Source: Frondihabitans sp. PhB188
GTDB taxonomy: Bacteria > Actinomycetota > Actinomycetes > Actinomycetales > Microbacteriaceae
Length of the DNA stretch: 64,000 nucleotides
Direction: 5' to 3'
Assembly (NCBI RefSeq): GCF_003752365.1
Contig: NZ_RJUO01000001.1
Span: forward strand, 558,001-622,000
Numbering within the stretch: the first letter of the stretch is position 1; the number at the start of each line of letters is the position of its first letter. Below, piece after piece: positions 8,733 through 16,840 of the stretch. Both the position numbers and the translations under genes were made by a program. The notes beneath the pieces were generated by a model. The model had not been told where the DNA came from. It saw nothing but the letters and a program-made list of their open reading frames with translations, and ran no database searches.

Positions 8733-8750
8733 TGTATGCGTCTGCATACA
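8733..8750. promoter_or_regulatory. Operator-like inverted repeat upstream of the LLM gene
   Basis: TGTATGC-GTCT-GCATACA has perfect 7-bp arms in an AT-rich island, about 9 bases upstream of the predicted -10. Its position would allow a repressor of MarR, GntR or TetR type to block the promoter. No regulator gene lies next to it. Confidence 0.6.
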
Positions 8751-8779
8751 GTTCGGTTCAACGCGGCCCGGACGCAGAA

Positions 8780-8809
8780 ATTCCCGGCCTCTCGGGAGAG
8801 GTCGGGAAT
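8780..8809 (-). terminator. Terminator of the excalibur-protein gene
   Basis: Fourteen-bp arms with one G-T pair (ATTCCCGGCCTCTC against GAGAGGTCGGGAAT) and a GG loop lie 30 bases past the stop on the minus strand, followed by TTTCTGC. Confidence 0.7.
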
Positions 8810-8839
8810 CGCGCGCCGGCGGAGGAGAGAACGGGTCGC

Positions 8840-9181
8840 CTAAGACTTCTCGCAGGCGATGCCGTCCTTGTCGGCGTCCGACTTCTTGTTCGCGTTGTAG
8901 AGAGCAGTGTCGTGCTTGACCGTGCCCTTGAGCGCCCGGTGGTAGGTCTTGCCCTTGGAGTGCGTCGTGTTGGTGGTGACGCCCTTCTTGGCGATGCCAC
9001 CCGACCAGTGCTTGTGGATCTCGGTGCAGTTCTTGTACGTGGTCGACTTGGGGGTCACCTTGTTCACGGACGAGGTGTGAACGGTGCTGGCCGACGAGGC
9101 TTCGGCCGCGACGACGACCGACGGCACGGCGATGGCGACCGTGAGGACGGTGGCGGCGATGGCCAGGCGCGGAGAGATCAT
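8840..9181 (-). CDS. Secreted excalibur calcium-binding domain protein
   Basis: This 113-residue protein has a hydrophobic N-terminal export signal (about residues 7-27, ending ...VVVAAEA) and a C-terminal excalibur domain with DADKDGIACE, an EF-hand-like calcium loop plus the conserved Cys pair (Cys52 region and Cys near the end). The basic middle (KHW, KKG, KGKTYHRALKG) suits a cell-wall location. The role is unknown. The -10-like TACGGT (9188-9193) ends 6 bases before the ATG, so the message is probably leaderless. Confidence 0.85.
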   Translation of the reverse strand: MISPRLAIAATVLTVAIAVPSVVVAAEASSASTVHTSSVNKVTPKSTTYKNCTEIHKHWSGGIAKKGVTTNTTHSKGKTYHRALKGTVKHDTALYNANKKSDADKDGIACEKS

Positions 9182-9200
9182 GCGACGACCGTACGGGCCG

Positions 9201-9212
9201 GTTCCTGCGCCC
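9201..9212 (+). repeat. GTTCCTGCGC decamer, intergenic copy
   Basis: An exact decamer followed by CC lies in the 79-bp gap upstream of the excalibur gene, within its presumed promoter. See the findings. Confidence 0.6.
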
Positions 9213-9260
9213 TGGAAGTCCCATAACGAGCGCCCCTCGAACGGGTGACCCGCCTGCGGC

Positions 9261-9569
9261 TCAGCGATCGACGGGCGGTGCGAGGCGGAGCTGGCGCTCG
9301 GGAAGCTGGCACATCGCGATCGGCCCCTCGAGGTCGGGTGTGTACTGCGGGGTGTCGAACTGGATGGTCCAGACGCGCGACGACCCGCCGATGACCGAGA
9401 CCGGCTGCCAGGCCGAGCCGCCGGCGCGCACGACTATGCCGGTGGGTCCGTCGGGGAACGGCGAGGCGGGGTCTTCGAGCGAGTCCACCACATGCACCTG
9501 CGCCCCGATGCCGAATCCCGTGTCACGGGTGATGGGCGAGTCGGTGCCTCGCAGTCGTCTGCCGAACAT
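9261..9569 (-). CDS. Small hypothetical protein
   Basis: A 102-residue soluble protein that I do not recognise. It is rich in beta-prone segments (AQVHVVDS, GIVVRAGGSAW, VWTIQFDTP), suggesting a small beta-barrel or SH3-like fold. The ATG at 9569 is chosen because GAGAAT (9576-9581) ends 6 bases before it, matching the leaderless pattern seen elsewhere; a GTG at 9656 would add 29 unlikely residues. Coding status rests on length and codon use. Confidence 0.55.
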   Translation of the reverse strand: MFGRRLRGTDSPITRDTGFGIGAQVHVVDSLEDPASPFPDGPTGIVVRAGGSAWQPVSVIGGSSRVWTIQFDTPQYTPDLEGPIAMCQLPERQLRLAPPVDR

Positions 9570-9696
9570 GGGCTCATTCTCGCACCGCCGGCACGCCGCG
9601 GAGGGGTTCCATCGGATACTGCAACACACCTGAAACGCGTTTGCGCGCTCGTGCACGCCGATCGCGCCGGCATTCGACCCCTCTCAGCCGGCCGGA

Positions 9697-10215
9697 GTGC
9701 CGCCCGTGGCCCCACCCCCGCCTGAGGCGCCCTCGCGCGTCTCGCTGGTGATGCGGTCGCTGACCGGCCGCGACTGGATCGTCGCGGCCGTCACAGGCGT
9801 GGCCGGGTTCTTGGCGGCCTACGTCGTGGCGGTGCTGTCGCTCCTGCTGACGGCACTCGTGCTCGCTGCGTCGGCGTCCGGATCGGGAGCAGGATCGACC
9901 TCGACGGGCGGCGCATCACCCATGCCCGGAACGTCGTCGCTTCCGCAGGTCGACGCCTCGAGCATCTTCACGATCCTCGCCGGTGCGCCGGCCCAGCTGG
10001 TGCTGCTGGCCGACCTCGGCCGTCTCCGCATAGCGGGCAGCCTCGAGTACCTCACGACGGTGTCCGGCTCGGCCCACCTCGGCTCCGTCCCGGTGATGAT
10101 CGCGCTCGCCCAGATCGCCGCGATCGTGCTGCTCGCCCGTACGCGCGTCGACGTGGGCTCGATCGCGGCCAGACGCTGGTCACCTCGGCCGTCACCGGCC
10201 TGGCCCTGGCACTGA
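9697..10215 (+). pseudogene. Membrane protein, N-terminal part of a frame-disrupted locus
   Basis: This frame encodes a Pro-rich start (VPPVAPPPPEAPS), a transmembrane helix (WIVAAVTGVAGFLAAYVVAVLS and on), a Ser/Gly linker and a second helix (SVPVMIALAQIAAIVLLA). From about 10165 the best coding signal moves to another frame, where 10170-10250 reads QTLVTSAVTGLALALTTLLI, a further helix with G/C-ending codons. The domain order recalls TcaA-like proteins with a membrane anchor and exported domain. It is probably one gene with the next entry, broken by two frame changes; sequencing error is possible. Confidence 0.55.
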
Positions 10216-10258
10216 CGACCCTGCTGATCGGCCTGGCGCTCGGAATCCGCGGAGGATC

Positions 10259-11218
10259 CTGCTTCGATCTCTCATCGCGGCGGGCATCGTCATCGTGCTG
10301 GTCGTCGGCGGCGCCATCACCGCGACGACGCTCCGCACCAGCGTCTACGGCCCCGGGCCGGTGGCCGAGGCCTACCTCGGAGACCTGTCGCGCGGCGACG
10401 CAACTGCCGCGGCGAAGCTCGAAGGCAGCGCGAAAGCGTCGGGCGGCATGATGACGGACGCCGTCCTGTCGAAGGCGTCGGCGCGCATCACCGACGTCGC
10501 CATCGGAAAGGTGACCACGTCGGGCGACATCGCCACCGTGGCGGCGGCCTTCTCGGTGGGCGGGAAGCAGCAGGACGCCATCCTGCAGCTCACGCGCACC
10601 GGGACGAGCTGGTTCTTCAAGGACGAGTGGAAGGTCAAGCCCCTGACGTCTACCGTCGACGTGCGGGCCGACACGATCTTCGCGACCTCGGACGTGACCG
10701 CCGGCGGGACCGCGGTGGGCGCGCTGTCGGACAGCGGACTCGAGCTGACGGCCTACCCGGGCGTCTACGACCTGTCGATCGCGGGAACGGACTACTTCGG
10801 ATCGACCGTCCAGAAGATCGCGGTGGGCGCCGGCTCGTCGTCGTACGGGGCCTCGGCGCAGTTCGAGGCGAAGCCCACGGATCGGCTGACGACCGACGCC
10901 GAGAAGATCGTCACCGACCTGATCGATACGTGCGAGAAGTCGACTCGCGGCGACCTCGACTCGGACTGCCCCTTCTACGGACCGGGCTCGGGCTACACGA
11001 AGGTCTCGTACAAGGTCACGAAGCAGCCGACGCTGGCGGTGTCGCTGAACGGCGACTCGATCTCCGTGACGAGCGAGGGCGGCTCGGGCTCGGTCACGGA
11101 GAAGTACACCGACGAGTTCCTCGGTACCTCCTACCCCTACTCGTACGACACCACCTTCAACGTCTACGTCTCGCTCAAGGTCGTCGACGGCAAGCTCGTC
11201 GTGGACGACAGCTACTGA
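10259..11218 (+). pseudogene. Exported NTF2-like/TcaA-like domain, C-terminal part of the disrupted locus
   Basis: This frame begins with a membrane helix (LLRSLIAAGIVIVLVVGGA) that has no usable start codon before it. The first GTG, at 10295, falls inside the helix. The remaining 300 residues look extracytoplasmic: GPVAEAYLGDLSRGDATAA resembles an NTF2-like domain, and two Cys residues (DTCEKSTRGDLDSDCPF) may form a disulfide. It ends in an 18-bp tandem repeat that includes the stop codon. Either the upstream frame was once fused to it or its start was lost. Function is unknown. Confidence 0.55.
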
Positions 11219-11286
11219 CCCGATCTCAGCTGCTGACCCGATCTCAGCTGCAGACCCGATCTCAGCTACAGACCCAACCGCAGCTG
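11215..11286 (+). repeat. 18-bp tandem repeat, four units
   Basis: CTGACCCGATCTCAGCTG occurs at 11215-11232 and 11233-11250, then twice more with changes (11251-11268, 11269-11286). The first unit contains the stop codon of the preceding frame, so slippage here would change the 3' end of that gene. Confidence 0.85.
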
Positions 11287-11315
11287 ACGGGGCGGCTCCC
11301 CCCGGGGTTCTCGCT

Positions 11316-11361
11316 GGGACGCTTTCCCTGGGCGTGAATTCACGCCCAGGGAAAGCGTCCC
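11316..11361. terminator. Perfect 46-bp palindrome between convergent genes
   Basis: Arms GGGACGCTTTCCCTGGGCGTGAA and its exact complement meet at GAATTC with no spacer. With convergent genes on both sides it can act as a bidirectional terminator, but it has no T run and is longer than the other terminators here, so a mobile or recombination origin is also possible. Weaker complementarity continues outside the arms. Confidence 0.6.
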
Positions 11362-11443
11362 GAGACCGAACCCCCGCGGCTCGCGGACACAGTCTTCGTC
11401 TCGATCGCTTCAGGTCGGACGGGCGGATGCCCGGGGCGCGGCG

Positions 11444-12829
11444 TCAGCCGCCGTGGCCCGGCACGGTGCGGATCGCGGCCGTGTGCGTCTGAATGGTGCG
11501 GATCGATGACGTGATCACGGTCGGGATCGACGTCGTGATGGCCTGGATCGATGTCGTGATGACGGGGATCGACGTCGTCGACAGGGTCGCCTGCGAGTGA
11601 CCGTGGACCGGGAAGCCGCGGCGGGCTGCGAGGACGACGCCGAAGCTCACGACGAGCACGGCAGCGGCCGCGAGCGGAAGCACGCCCAGGCCGGCTCCGC
11701 TGTAGACGGCGCCGCCGACTGCGGCACCGCCGGCGATGCCGATGTTCGAGGCGCCGTTGATGATCGCGCCGGCGATGTCGGGGCTGACGCCGCCGGTGCG
11801 GATCGCCGCCGCCATGAACAGGGTGCCCGTCGTGCCGTTGGCGGCCATCCAGAGGCCCGCGACGACGAACGTGCCGACGAGCGAGCCGTGGACGAGCGGC
11901 AGGGCCGCGATCGAGGCGACCATGACGGCGACGGCCACCAGGAGCGTCTGCCGCGGCGCCCGGTCGACGAACGAGCCGGCCGCGACGAGCCCGATGATTC
12001 CGGTGCCGCCCAGGACGAGCAGCGCGCCGCCGATGTAGTCGTGACCGAGGCCCGCGCCCTCGAGGTACGGGCCGATGTAGGTGTAGACGACGTAGTGGCC
12101 GGCGAAGAGGAGCAGGTCGGCGATCGCGACCGCGATGAGGCCGGATCGCGCCCATGACTTCACGGAGCCCAGGTGAGGCTGGGACTCGCCGCGGACCGAC
12201 GGCAGGAACAGCAGTGCGACGACGGCCAGGAGCGCGCTCGCCACTGCGACGCCGCCGACGGCAAGGCGCCATCCTGCGTGCTCTCCGACTGTCGTGGCGA
12301 TGGGGACGCCGATCACGAAGCCGAGGGACGAGCCGGAGTAGACGAACGCGATCGCCCGGCCGGCCAGACGCGGCGGGACGATCTTCGTGGCGTACGCGGA
12401 TGCGACCGAGAAGAACAGGGCGTGGGCTACGCCGCCGATCACACGGCCCGCGCAGACCACGGCGAAGCTCGGCGCGAGCGCGATCAGCAGGTTCGAGAGC
12501 GCGTAGCCGCCCAGGGTGGCCACCAGGATCGCCCGACGCGGGAAGCGCGTGGTGGCGAGTGTGAGGGGCAGTGCGAGCACCGCGACGGCGACCGCATAGA
12601 CCGTGATGACGAGGCCCATCGACGAGACCGAGACGCCGAGGCTCGAGCTCATCGAACCGAGGAGCCCTACGGGCATGAGCTCGGTCGTGATGGCGAAGAA
12701 CGTGGCGAGGCCGAGCACGGCGATGCCGACGACGGCGCGGGGTGTCAGCTCGTGCGGCTGCCCGACGGCGGGCGCTGCGCCGGCGCGAGGCGTGCGCAGT
12801 GTGCGGGGTGCTGTGGAGGTGTCGGTCAC
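11444..12829 (-). CDS. MFS transporter, DHA1-like drug or sugar efflux
   Basis: The 461-residue protein has about 12 membrane helices and resembles the AraJ/YdhP-type DHA1 subfamily: the first helix region ends FFAITTELMPVGLLGSM and the helix 4-5 region has CAGRVIGGVAHALFF. It probably exports a small molecule using the proton gradient. The GTG at 12829 is preferred because GGGAG lies a few bases upstream; frames from 12958 add a non-hydrophobic tail. Its cytosolic C-terminus carries ITTSIxx heptads encoded by 21-bp repeats. The substrate is unknown. Confidence 0.85.
   Translation of the reverse strand: MTDTSTAPRTLRTPRAGAAPAVGQPHELTPRAVVGIAVLGLATFFAITTELMPVGLLGSMSSSLGVSVSSMGLVITVYAVAVAVLALPLTLATTRFPRRAILVATLGGYALSNLLIALAPSFAVVCAGRVIGGVAHALFFSVASAYATKIVPPRLAGRAIAFVYSGSSLGFVIGVPIATTVGEHAGWRLAVGGVAVASALLAVVALLFLPSVRGESQPHLGSVKSWARSGLIAVAIADLLLFAGHYVVYTYIGPYLEGAGLGHDYIGGALLVLGGTGIIGLVAAGSFVDRAPRQTLLVAVAVMVASIAALPLVHGSLVGTFVVAGLWMAANGTTGTLFMAAAIRTGGVSPDIAGAIINGASNIGIAGGAAVGGAVYSGAGLGVLPLAAAAVLVVSFGVVLAARRGFPVHGHSQATLSTTSIPVITTSIQAITTSIPTVITSSIRTIQTHTAAIRTVPGHGG
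11500..11586 (-). repeat. 21-bp coding tandem repeat in the MFS C-terminal tail
   Basis: GGATCG-containing units start at 11500, 11524, 11545 and 11566. On the minus strand they encode heptads such as ITTSIPV, ITTSIQA and ITTSIPT, a tail unrelated to transport. Confidence 0.7.
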
Positions 12830-13061
12830 GGGACTCCCGGGAGCGCGCGACGAAGCCGGGCGTCGGGGAACGCCGGAACCGCAGACCTGAATGCGGCCTG
12901 GCGGGGCAGTCTCGTCGTGGACTCGGATTGATGGTGGACGGTGGTGAGTGCGTTCCACTCCACGACGAGTGATGCCCTACCAGTGTTGCACGCACCCCTC
13001 CCCCGTGCGCAAGGCACCAGTCCTGGGGACTCCCCTAGAATTTCTTATATTGCTTCGATGA
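12830..13061. other. 232-bp gap between the MFS and HicB-like genes
   Basis: The gap holds the MFS leader and, near 13030-13056, an AT-rich patch (AGAATTTCTTATATTGCTTC) that may carry the minus-strand MFS promoter or the end of the HicB-like transcript. I could not fix a -35/-10 pair or a terminator. Confidence 0.4.
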
Positions 13062-13478
13062 CTACTGGGCGTCGAGGCGCGAGGTGTTCTCGCGAGCACC
13101 GCCGCGCAGGATCCTGCGGACGCGCGGGACGGCGAGCCCGAGGATGTCGCCGATGTCGCGCTTGGTCACGCCGGCCGCATCGAGCTGGTCGGCGGCGCGG
13201 CCGAGGGCGTTCCACTCGGCGTCGAGCGCCTCGTCGGACGCAGTGCGGAGCTGGGCGGCACGGTCGAGCTGAGCCTCGACGTCTCCCGGGTACTCGACGA
13301 CGATGTCGAGCTCGATCGTGTCGGGCTCGACATCTTCGAAGTCGGCGATGAAGGCACGTGCGACGTCGTCGGCCTCGCCCAGCCAGCGGGCTGTGGCCGT
13401 GCCGCCGATCGGGGCGATCTCGACGCGCCAGGCGTCCTCGTCGCGGGACACGGTCACGTCGTACTTCAGAGAAGGCAT
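13062..13478 (-). CDS. HicB-like protein with C-terminal helix-turn-helix
   Basis: A 138-residue protein. The N-terminal 60 residues (YDVTVSRDEDAWRVEIAPIGG...ADDVARAFIADFE) resemble the partly degraded RNase H-like fold of HicB antitoxins. The C-terminus TKRDIGDILGLAVPRVRRIL looks like a DNA-binding helix-turn-helix. No HicA toxin (small dsRBD-like ORF) lies beside it, so it is probably a solitary regulator of the kind common in actinobacteria. The start at 13478 is supported by CAGACT (13485-13490) ending 6 bases before the ATG. Confidence 0.65.
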   Translation of the reverse strand: MPSLKYDVTVSRDEDAWRVEIAPIGGTATARWLGEADDVARAFIADFEDVEPDTIELDIVVEYPGDVEAQLDRAAQLRTASDEALDAEWNALGRAADQLDAAGVTKRDIGDILGLAVPRVRRILRGGARENTSRLDAQ

Positions 13479-13560
13479 GCGTCGAGTCTGGCAGACCGCC
13501 GGGCCGCGCGTTCCGCCTGCCACCACGCGTCGAGACTCGCGACGGCGTAGGTTGAGGCCC

Positions 13561-13770
13561 ATGGACTCACGGACCGGGCGCATCACCCTCATCGTCGTCG
13601 GCGCGATCGTCGTGGTGGTCGGGGGCGTGTTCGCTGGCCAGGGGGCCGATCTGATCCCCGGCAGCTCCATGACCGGTGACCGGAAGTGGCTGGTCATCGG
13701 CGGCATTCTGGTGATCGTCGGGCTCGTGCTCGTGGTCCGGGGCCTTCGCAGGCGCCGTTCTGACACGTAG
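13561..13770 (+). CDS. Small two-helix membrane protein
   Basis: A 69-residue protein with two hydrophobic helices (about residues 9-25 and 43-60) and a basic C-terminus GLRRRRSDT. Similar short proteins are widespread in actinobacteria without known role. The -10-like TAGGTT (13548-13553) ends 7 bases before the ATG, predicting a leaderless message. Its stop codon TAG (13768-13770) overlaps the 3' end of the antisense tRNA gene by three bases. Confidence 0.75.
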   Translation: MDSRTGRITLIVVGAIVVVVGGVFAGQGADLIPGSSMTGDRKWLVIGGILVIVGLVLVVRGLRRRRSDT

Positions 13771-13841
13771 GGCGGACGGGACTTGAACCCGTGACCGAGC
13801 GATTATGAGTCGCCTGCTCTGACCAGCTGAGCTACCGCCCC
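13768..13841 (-). tRNA. tRNA-Ile2 with CAU anticodon (lysidine type)
   Basis: A complete cloverleaf: acceptor GGGGCGG pairs with CCGCCCT (G-U at the end), D arm GCTC/GAGC, anticodon arm GGCGA-CTCATAA-TCGCT, and T arm ACGGG-TTCAAGT-CCCGT. CCA is not encoded. The anticodon is CAU, but the anticodon arm and variable loop match the Ile2 type read after lysidine modification, as in E. coli ileX, rather than elongator Met. Charging identity is inferred. Confidence 0.85.
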
Positions 13842-13872
13842 GCATCCGCGCTCGGGCCGCTGGACGGCCCGG

Positions 13873-15147
13873 CTACGACGACGAAGAGGACTCGGTCTGC
13901 GAAGCACGCGCGGTGTCGGCGACCGGGTCGGCCACCGCCTGACCACGATACAGCTTCTCGAATGTGTCGAGTGTGCGGCCGATGTCGTGCGGCTCGATCA
14001 TCTTCAGGCTCGCCGTGCGCATCGCGACGTAGTTGGCATCGGACTTCTCGAGCACGAGAGTCAGCTTCTCAGCGAGGTCGTCGGCGTCGCCCGGGCGGAA
14101 CAGATAGCCGTTCGACCCGTCGTCGACGAGGTGCGGCAGGGCCATGGCGTCGGCCACGACGATGGGCAGCCCTGAGGCCATGGCCTCGAGGCTCGCGATG
14201 CTCTGGAGCTCGGCCGTCGACGGCATGCAGAAGACGGTCGCGTCGGTGAGCGTGCGGCGCAGCTCGTCGTCGGAGAGGTAGCCGGCGAACGTGACACGGT
14301 CGGCCAGACCGAGGTCGGCCGTCATCTGCGTGAGACGCCCGAGGAGGTCGCCGCCGCCGACGATGACGAGCTTCGCGTCGAGGGTGGGCGAGAGCTTGGT
14401 CATCGCCTGCAGGAGCACGTCGATGTGCTTCTCGCCAGTGACGCGGCCAACGAAGACGATGGTGTTGTCTTTCGGGCGTCCCGGCTTGGCCGTGTAGTCG
14501 GAGGCGTCGATTCCGCAGGAGATGGCGTAGACGCCGGTGATGTTCGTCGCCGCCTCCAGGAAGCCCGCGGCCTTCTTGGTCGGCGTCGTGATCTCCTGCA
14601 CGTACTCGTAGGTGTGAGCGGCGTCCTGCCAGGCCTTCGTCACGATCCAGTCTTTGAGGCGCTTCGGCATCGGAGGGAAGTGATCGACGAGGTTGTCGGG
14701 CATGAAGTGGTTGGTCGCGATGATCCGGATGCCGCGATCGTGGGCGACCTTGGTGAGGCCGCGACCGATGATGATGTGCGCCTGGATGTGCACGACGTCG
14801 GGCTTGAACGACTCGACGATGCGGCGGGAGTGGAATTTGACGGTCCACGGCGTCGCGAAGCGGAGCCAGTCGTGCAGCGGCCAGCGGGTCGAGTTGAGGC
14901 GGTGGACCGTGAGCACCTGCCCGTCGTGCTCCTCGCGGAAGGTGCCGTGCTTGCGAGTCGCTGCGGGAGCGACGACGTGCACGTCGTGGCCGCGTCCGGC
15001 GAGGCCGACCGCCAGGCGCTCGGTGAAGTTCGCCGCGCCGTTGACGTCGGGCGGAAACGTGTCGCCGGCGAGGAGCACCCGCAAGGGCCTCTGCGGGGTG
15101 ACGGTGGAGGGGGCGGGACTGTCGCCGGGGGCGGTGTCGTGGGTCAC
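13873..15147 (-). CDS. GT4-family glycosyltransferase
   Basis: A 424-residue GT-B retaining glycosyltransferase. The N-terminal domain has the acceptor-side motif DTFPPDVNGAANFTERLAVGLAGRGH; the C-terminal domain has the nucleotide-sugar loop GRVTGEKHIDVLLQA and the EX7E motif E-LQSIASL-E. No membrane helix is seen, so it probably works at the inner face of the membrane on a lipid such as a phosphoinositol mannoside or glycosyl diacylglycerol; that is inference. It lies downstream of the DMT transporter gene on the same strand. Confidence 0.85.
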   Translation of the reverse strand: MTHDTAPGDSPAPSTVTPQRPLRVLLAGDTFPPDVNGAANFTERLAVGLAGRGHDVHVVAPAATRKHGTFREEHDGQVLTVHRLNSTRWPLHDWLRFATPWTVKFHSRRIVESFKPDVVHIQAHIIIGRGLTKVAHDRGIRIIATNHFMPDNLVDHFPPMPKRLKDWIVTKAWQDAAHTYEYVQEITTPTKKAAGFLEAATNITGVYAISCGIDASDYTAKPGRPKDNTIVFVGRVTGEKHIDVLLQAMTKLSPTLDAKLVIVGGGDLLGRLTQMTADLGLADRVTFAGYLSDDELRRTLTDATVFCMPSTAELQSIASLEAMASGLPIVVADAMALPHLVDDGSNGYLFRPGDADDLAEKLTLVLEKSDANYVAMRTASLKMIEPHDIGRTLDTFEKLYRGQAVADPVADTARASQTESSSSS

Positions 15148-15224
15148 GGGGAGGTGGCGTCCTTACCGGTGGTGACGGGCGGCTGGAGAAACGGCCTGAG
15201 GCCAGTGGTTGGGCCCAGGCTAGC

Positions 15225-16139
15225 TCAGCGGCTCGCCTGCGGGTGGTGTTTGGCGAGCTGGAAGACGCCGTAGACGGCCAGAGCGCCCGCGGCGAGGTAG
15301 AAGATGGCAGCCCACCACGGGGCCGTCGAGGCCTCCCCCAGAACCAGGACGCCCACGCCGACGGCGACGAGCGGATCGACCACGGTGAGTCCCGCGATTA
15401 CCAGGTCGGGCGGTCCGGACGAGTAGGCGTTCTGCACGAAGTAACCGCCCAGGGAGCCCGCGGCGATGAGGAACGCGGCGCAGACGAACGTCAGAGCGTC
15501 GAAGTTCGACGACTCGATCCTGTTGATGATCACCTTCGCCAGTGTGGCCACGAAGCCGTACAGGAAGCCGGCGCCGATGATGTAGAACAGCGCCCGGATC
15601 CGGGTGCGGAAGAGCAGGAAGGCGGTCAGCCAGATCGCGAAGACGAATGCGAGGATCACCAGCACAGTCACGAGCTGGCCGGTCGTGATGGCGGGCTCGG
15701 TCGCCGTCAGGGCGGCGACGGTGACGAACAGGCCCACGCCGCCGACGCAGAACAGGATGGCGCGTTTCGACTGGCGGTCGAGACGCTGACGCGTCGTCCG
15801 GGAGTTCAGGATCGCCGTGACCACGAGGGCCACGGCGCCGAGGGGCTGCACGACGATCAGCGGCGCGAAGCTGAGGCTCGTGAGCTGGAACACGATGGCG
15901 AGCCCGAGCATGGCGCTGCCGATGACCCAGGACGGGCGACCGAGGAGACGCAGCATCTGGCCGACCTTGAGGCCCTTGGCGGCTCCGCCCGAGGCGCGCT
16001 CCACCTTGGCCACGCCGCGGTGCTGGAGCTGCGCGCCGACCGACAGGAAGATTGCTCCGACGAGCGCGATGGGGATCCCGATGGCCTGATGCGTGCTCAG
16101 CGTGACCGGCGTGGCGAGGACGTCGAGAGGCAGTGGCAC
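15225..16139 (-). CDS. DMT-superfamily membrane transporter (NIPA/EamA-like)
   Basis: This 304-residue protein has about nine to ten helices, starting with IGIPIALVGAIFLSVGAQLQHRG, whose polar GAQLQHRG end is typical of NIPA-like DMT proteins. The substrate (a cation, metabolite or lipid precursor) is unknown. The -10-like TAGCGT (16146-16151) ends 6 bases before the GTG start, so the message is predicted leaderless and divergent from def across 40 bp. The downstream glycosyltransferase gene could be co-transcribed. Confidence 0.8.
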   Translation of the reverse strand: MPLPLDVLATPVTLSTHQAIGIPIALVGAIFLSVGAQLQHRGVAKVERASGGAAKGLKVGQMLRLLGRPSWVIGSAMLGLAIVFQLTSLSFAPLIVVQPLGAVALVVTAILNSRTTRQRLDRQSKRAILFCVGGVGLFVTVAALTATEPAITTGQLVTVLVILAFVFAIWLTAFLLFRTRIRALFYIIGAGFLYGFVATLAKVIINRIESSNFDALTFVCAAFLIAAGSLGGYFVQNAYSSGPPDLVIAGLTVVDPLVAVGVGVLVLGEASTAPWWAAIFYLAAGALAVYGVFQLAKHHPQASR

Positions 16140-16179
16140 TCCCTCACGCTACCGCGACGGCCGCCGATAGGCTGAGTGA
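16140..16179. promoter_or_regulatory. Divergent leaderless promoters for the DMT transporter and def
   Basis: In this 40-bp gap TAGCGT (16146-16151, minus) and TAGGCT (16168-16173, plus) each end 6 bases before their gene's start codon. Their -35 regions would overlap the other gene's start region. Confidence 0.6.
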
Positions 16180-16755
16180 ATGGCTGTACGACCGATAACC
16201 ATCACCGGCGAGCCCGTGCTCCACGAGCCCGCTGCGCCCGTCACCGAGTTCGACGAGTCGCTCCGCGAGCTCGTCGCCGACATGTTCGACACGATGGACC
16301 AAGCGCCCGGCGTGGGCCTCGCCGGGCCGCAGGTCGGCGTGGGCCTGCGGCTCTTCGTCTACTCGTGGTCGGACGACGACGGCGAGGCCTGGCGCGGCGT
16401 CGCGATCAATCCGCAGCTGTGGCAGACGCCGCTCGTCCCCGAGTCGGTCGACGAGCTCGACGACGAGCTCGAGTCGGAGGGGTGCCTGTCGATCCCGGGC
16501 GAGCGGTTCCCGCTTCGACGCGCCGACGGCGTCCTCCTCCGCGCGGTCGACATCGACGGCGAGCCCTTCGAGATCGAGGCGTACGGCTGGCTGGCACGCA
16601 TCTTCCAGCACGAGTACGACCACCTCGACGGCCTTCTGTACGCCGATCGCGTCGACTACCCGTTCGCCAAGGCCATCTCGAAGGTGGCCAAGAAGAAGGG
16701 CTGGGGCGTGCCCGGCAACACCTGGATGCCCGGTCTCGACCACCCCGAGGGCTGA
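16180..16755 (+). CDS. def: Peptide deformylase
   Basis: Removes the N-formyl group from nascent proteins. The 191-residue protein has all three family motifs: GVGLAGPQVGV (usually GxGLAAPQ), EGCLSIPG with the metal-binding Cys, and QHEYDHLDG with the two His ligands and catalytic Glu. The -10-like TAGGCT sits 6 bases before the ATG, so the message is predicted leaderless. It is followed after 85 bases by tRNA-Asn on the same strand. Confidence 0.97.
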   Translation: MAVRPITITGEPVLHEPAAPVTEFDESLRELVADMFDTMDQAPGVGLAGPQVGVGLRLFVYSWSDDDGEAWRGVAINPQLWQTPLVPESVDELDDELESEGCLSIPGERFPLRRADGVLLRAVDIDGEPFEIEAYGWLARIFQHEYDHLDGLLYADRVDYPFAKAISKVAKKKGWGVPGNTWMPGLDHPEG

Positions 16756-16783
16756 GGTGTTCATCAGCGGCCGAAACGTTTGC

Positions 16784-16789
16784 TAGAGT
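16784..16789 (+). promoter_or_regulatory. Candidate -10 of the tRNA-Asn promoter
   Basis: TAGAGT lies about 50 bases before the tRNA. The -35 is unclear, so the call rests on the hexamer and position. Confidence 0.4.
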
Positions 16790-16840
16790 TGTGGTCGCTG
16801 TTCAAACGGATCACATCCAAGCGACACGAACAGCTGCCAT

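Noticed and set aside
11215-11286. 18-bp repeats as a CRISPR array
   Set aside because: The units abut without spacers and no cas gene is present.
13768-13841. Elongator tRNA-Met
   Set aside because: The anticodon is CAU, but the anticodon arm and variable loop match the Ile2 type. Met-specific features of the acceptor and anticodon stem are absent.
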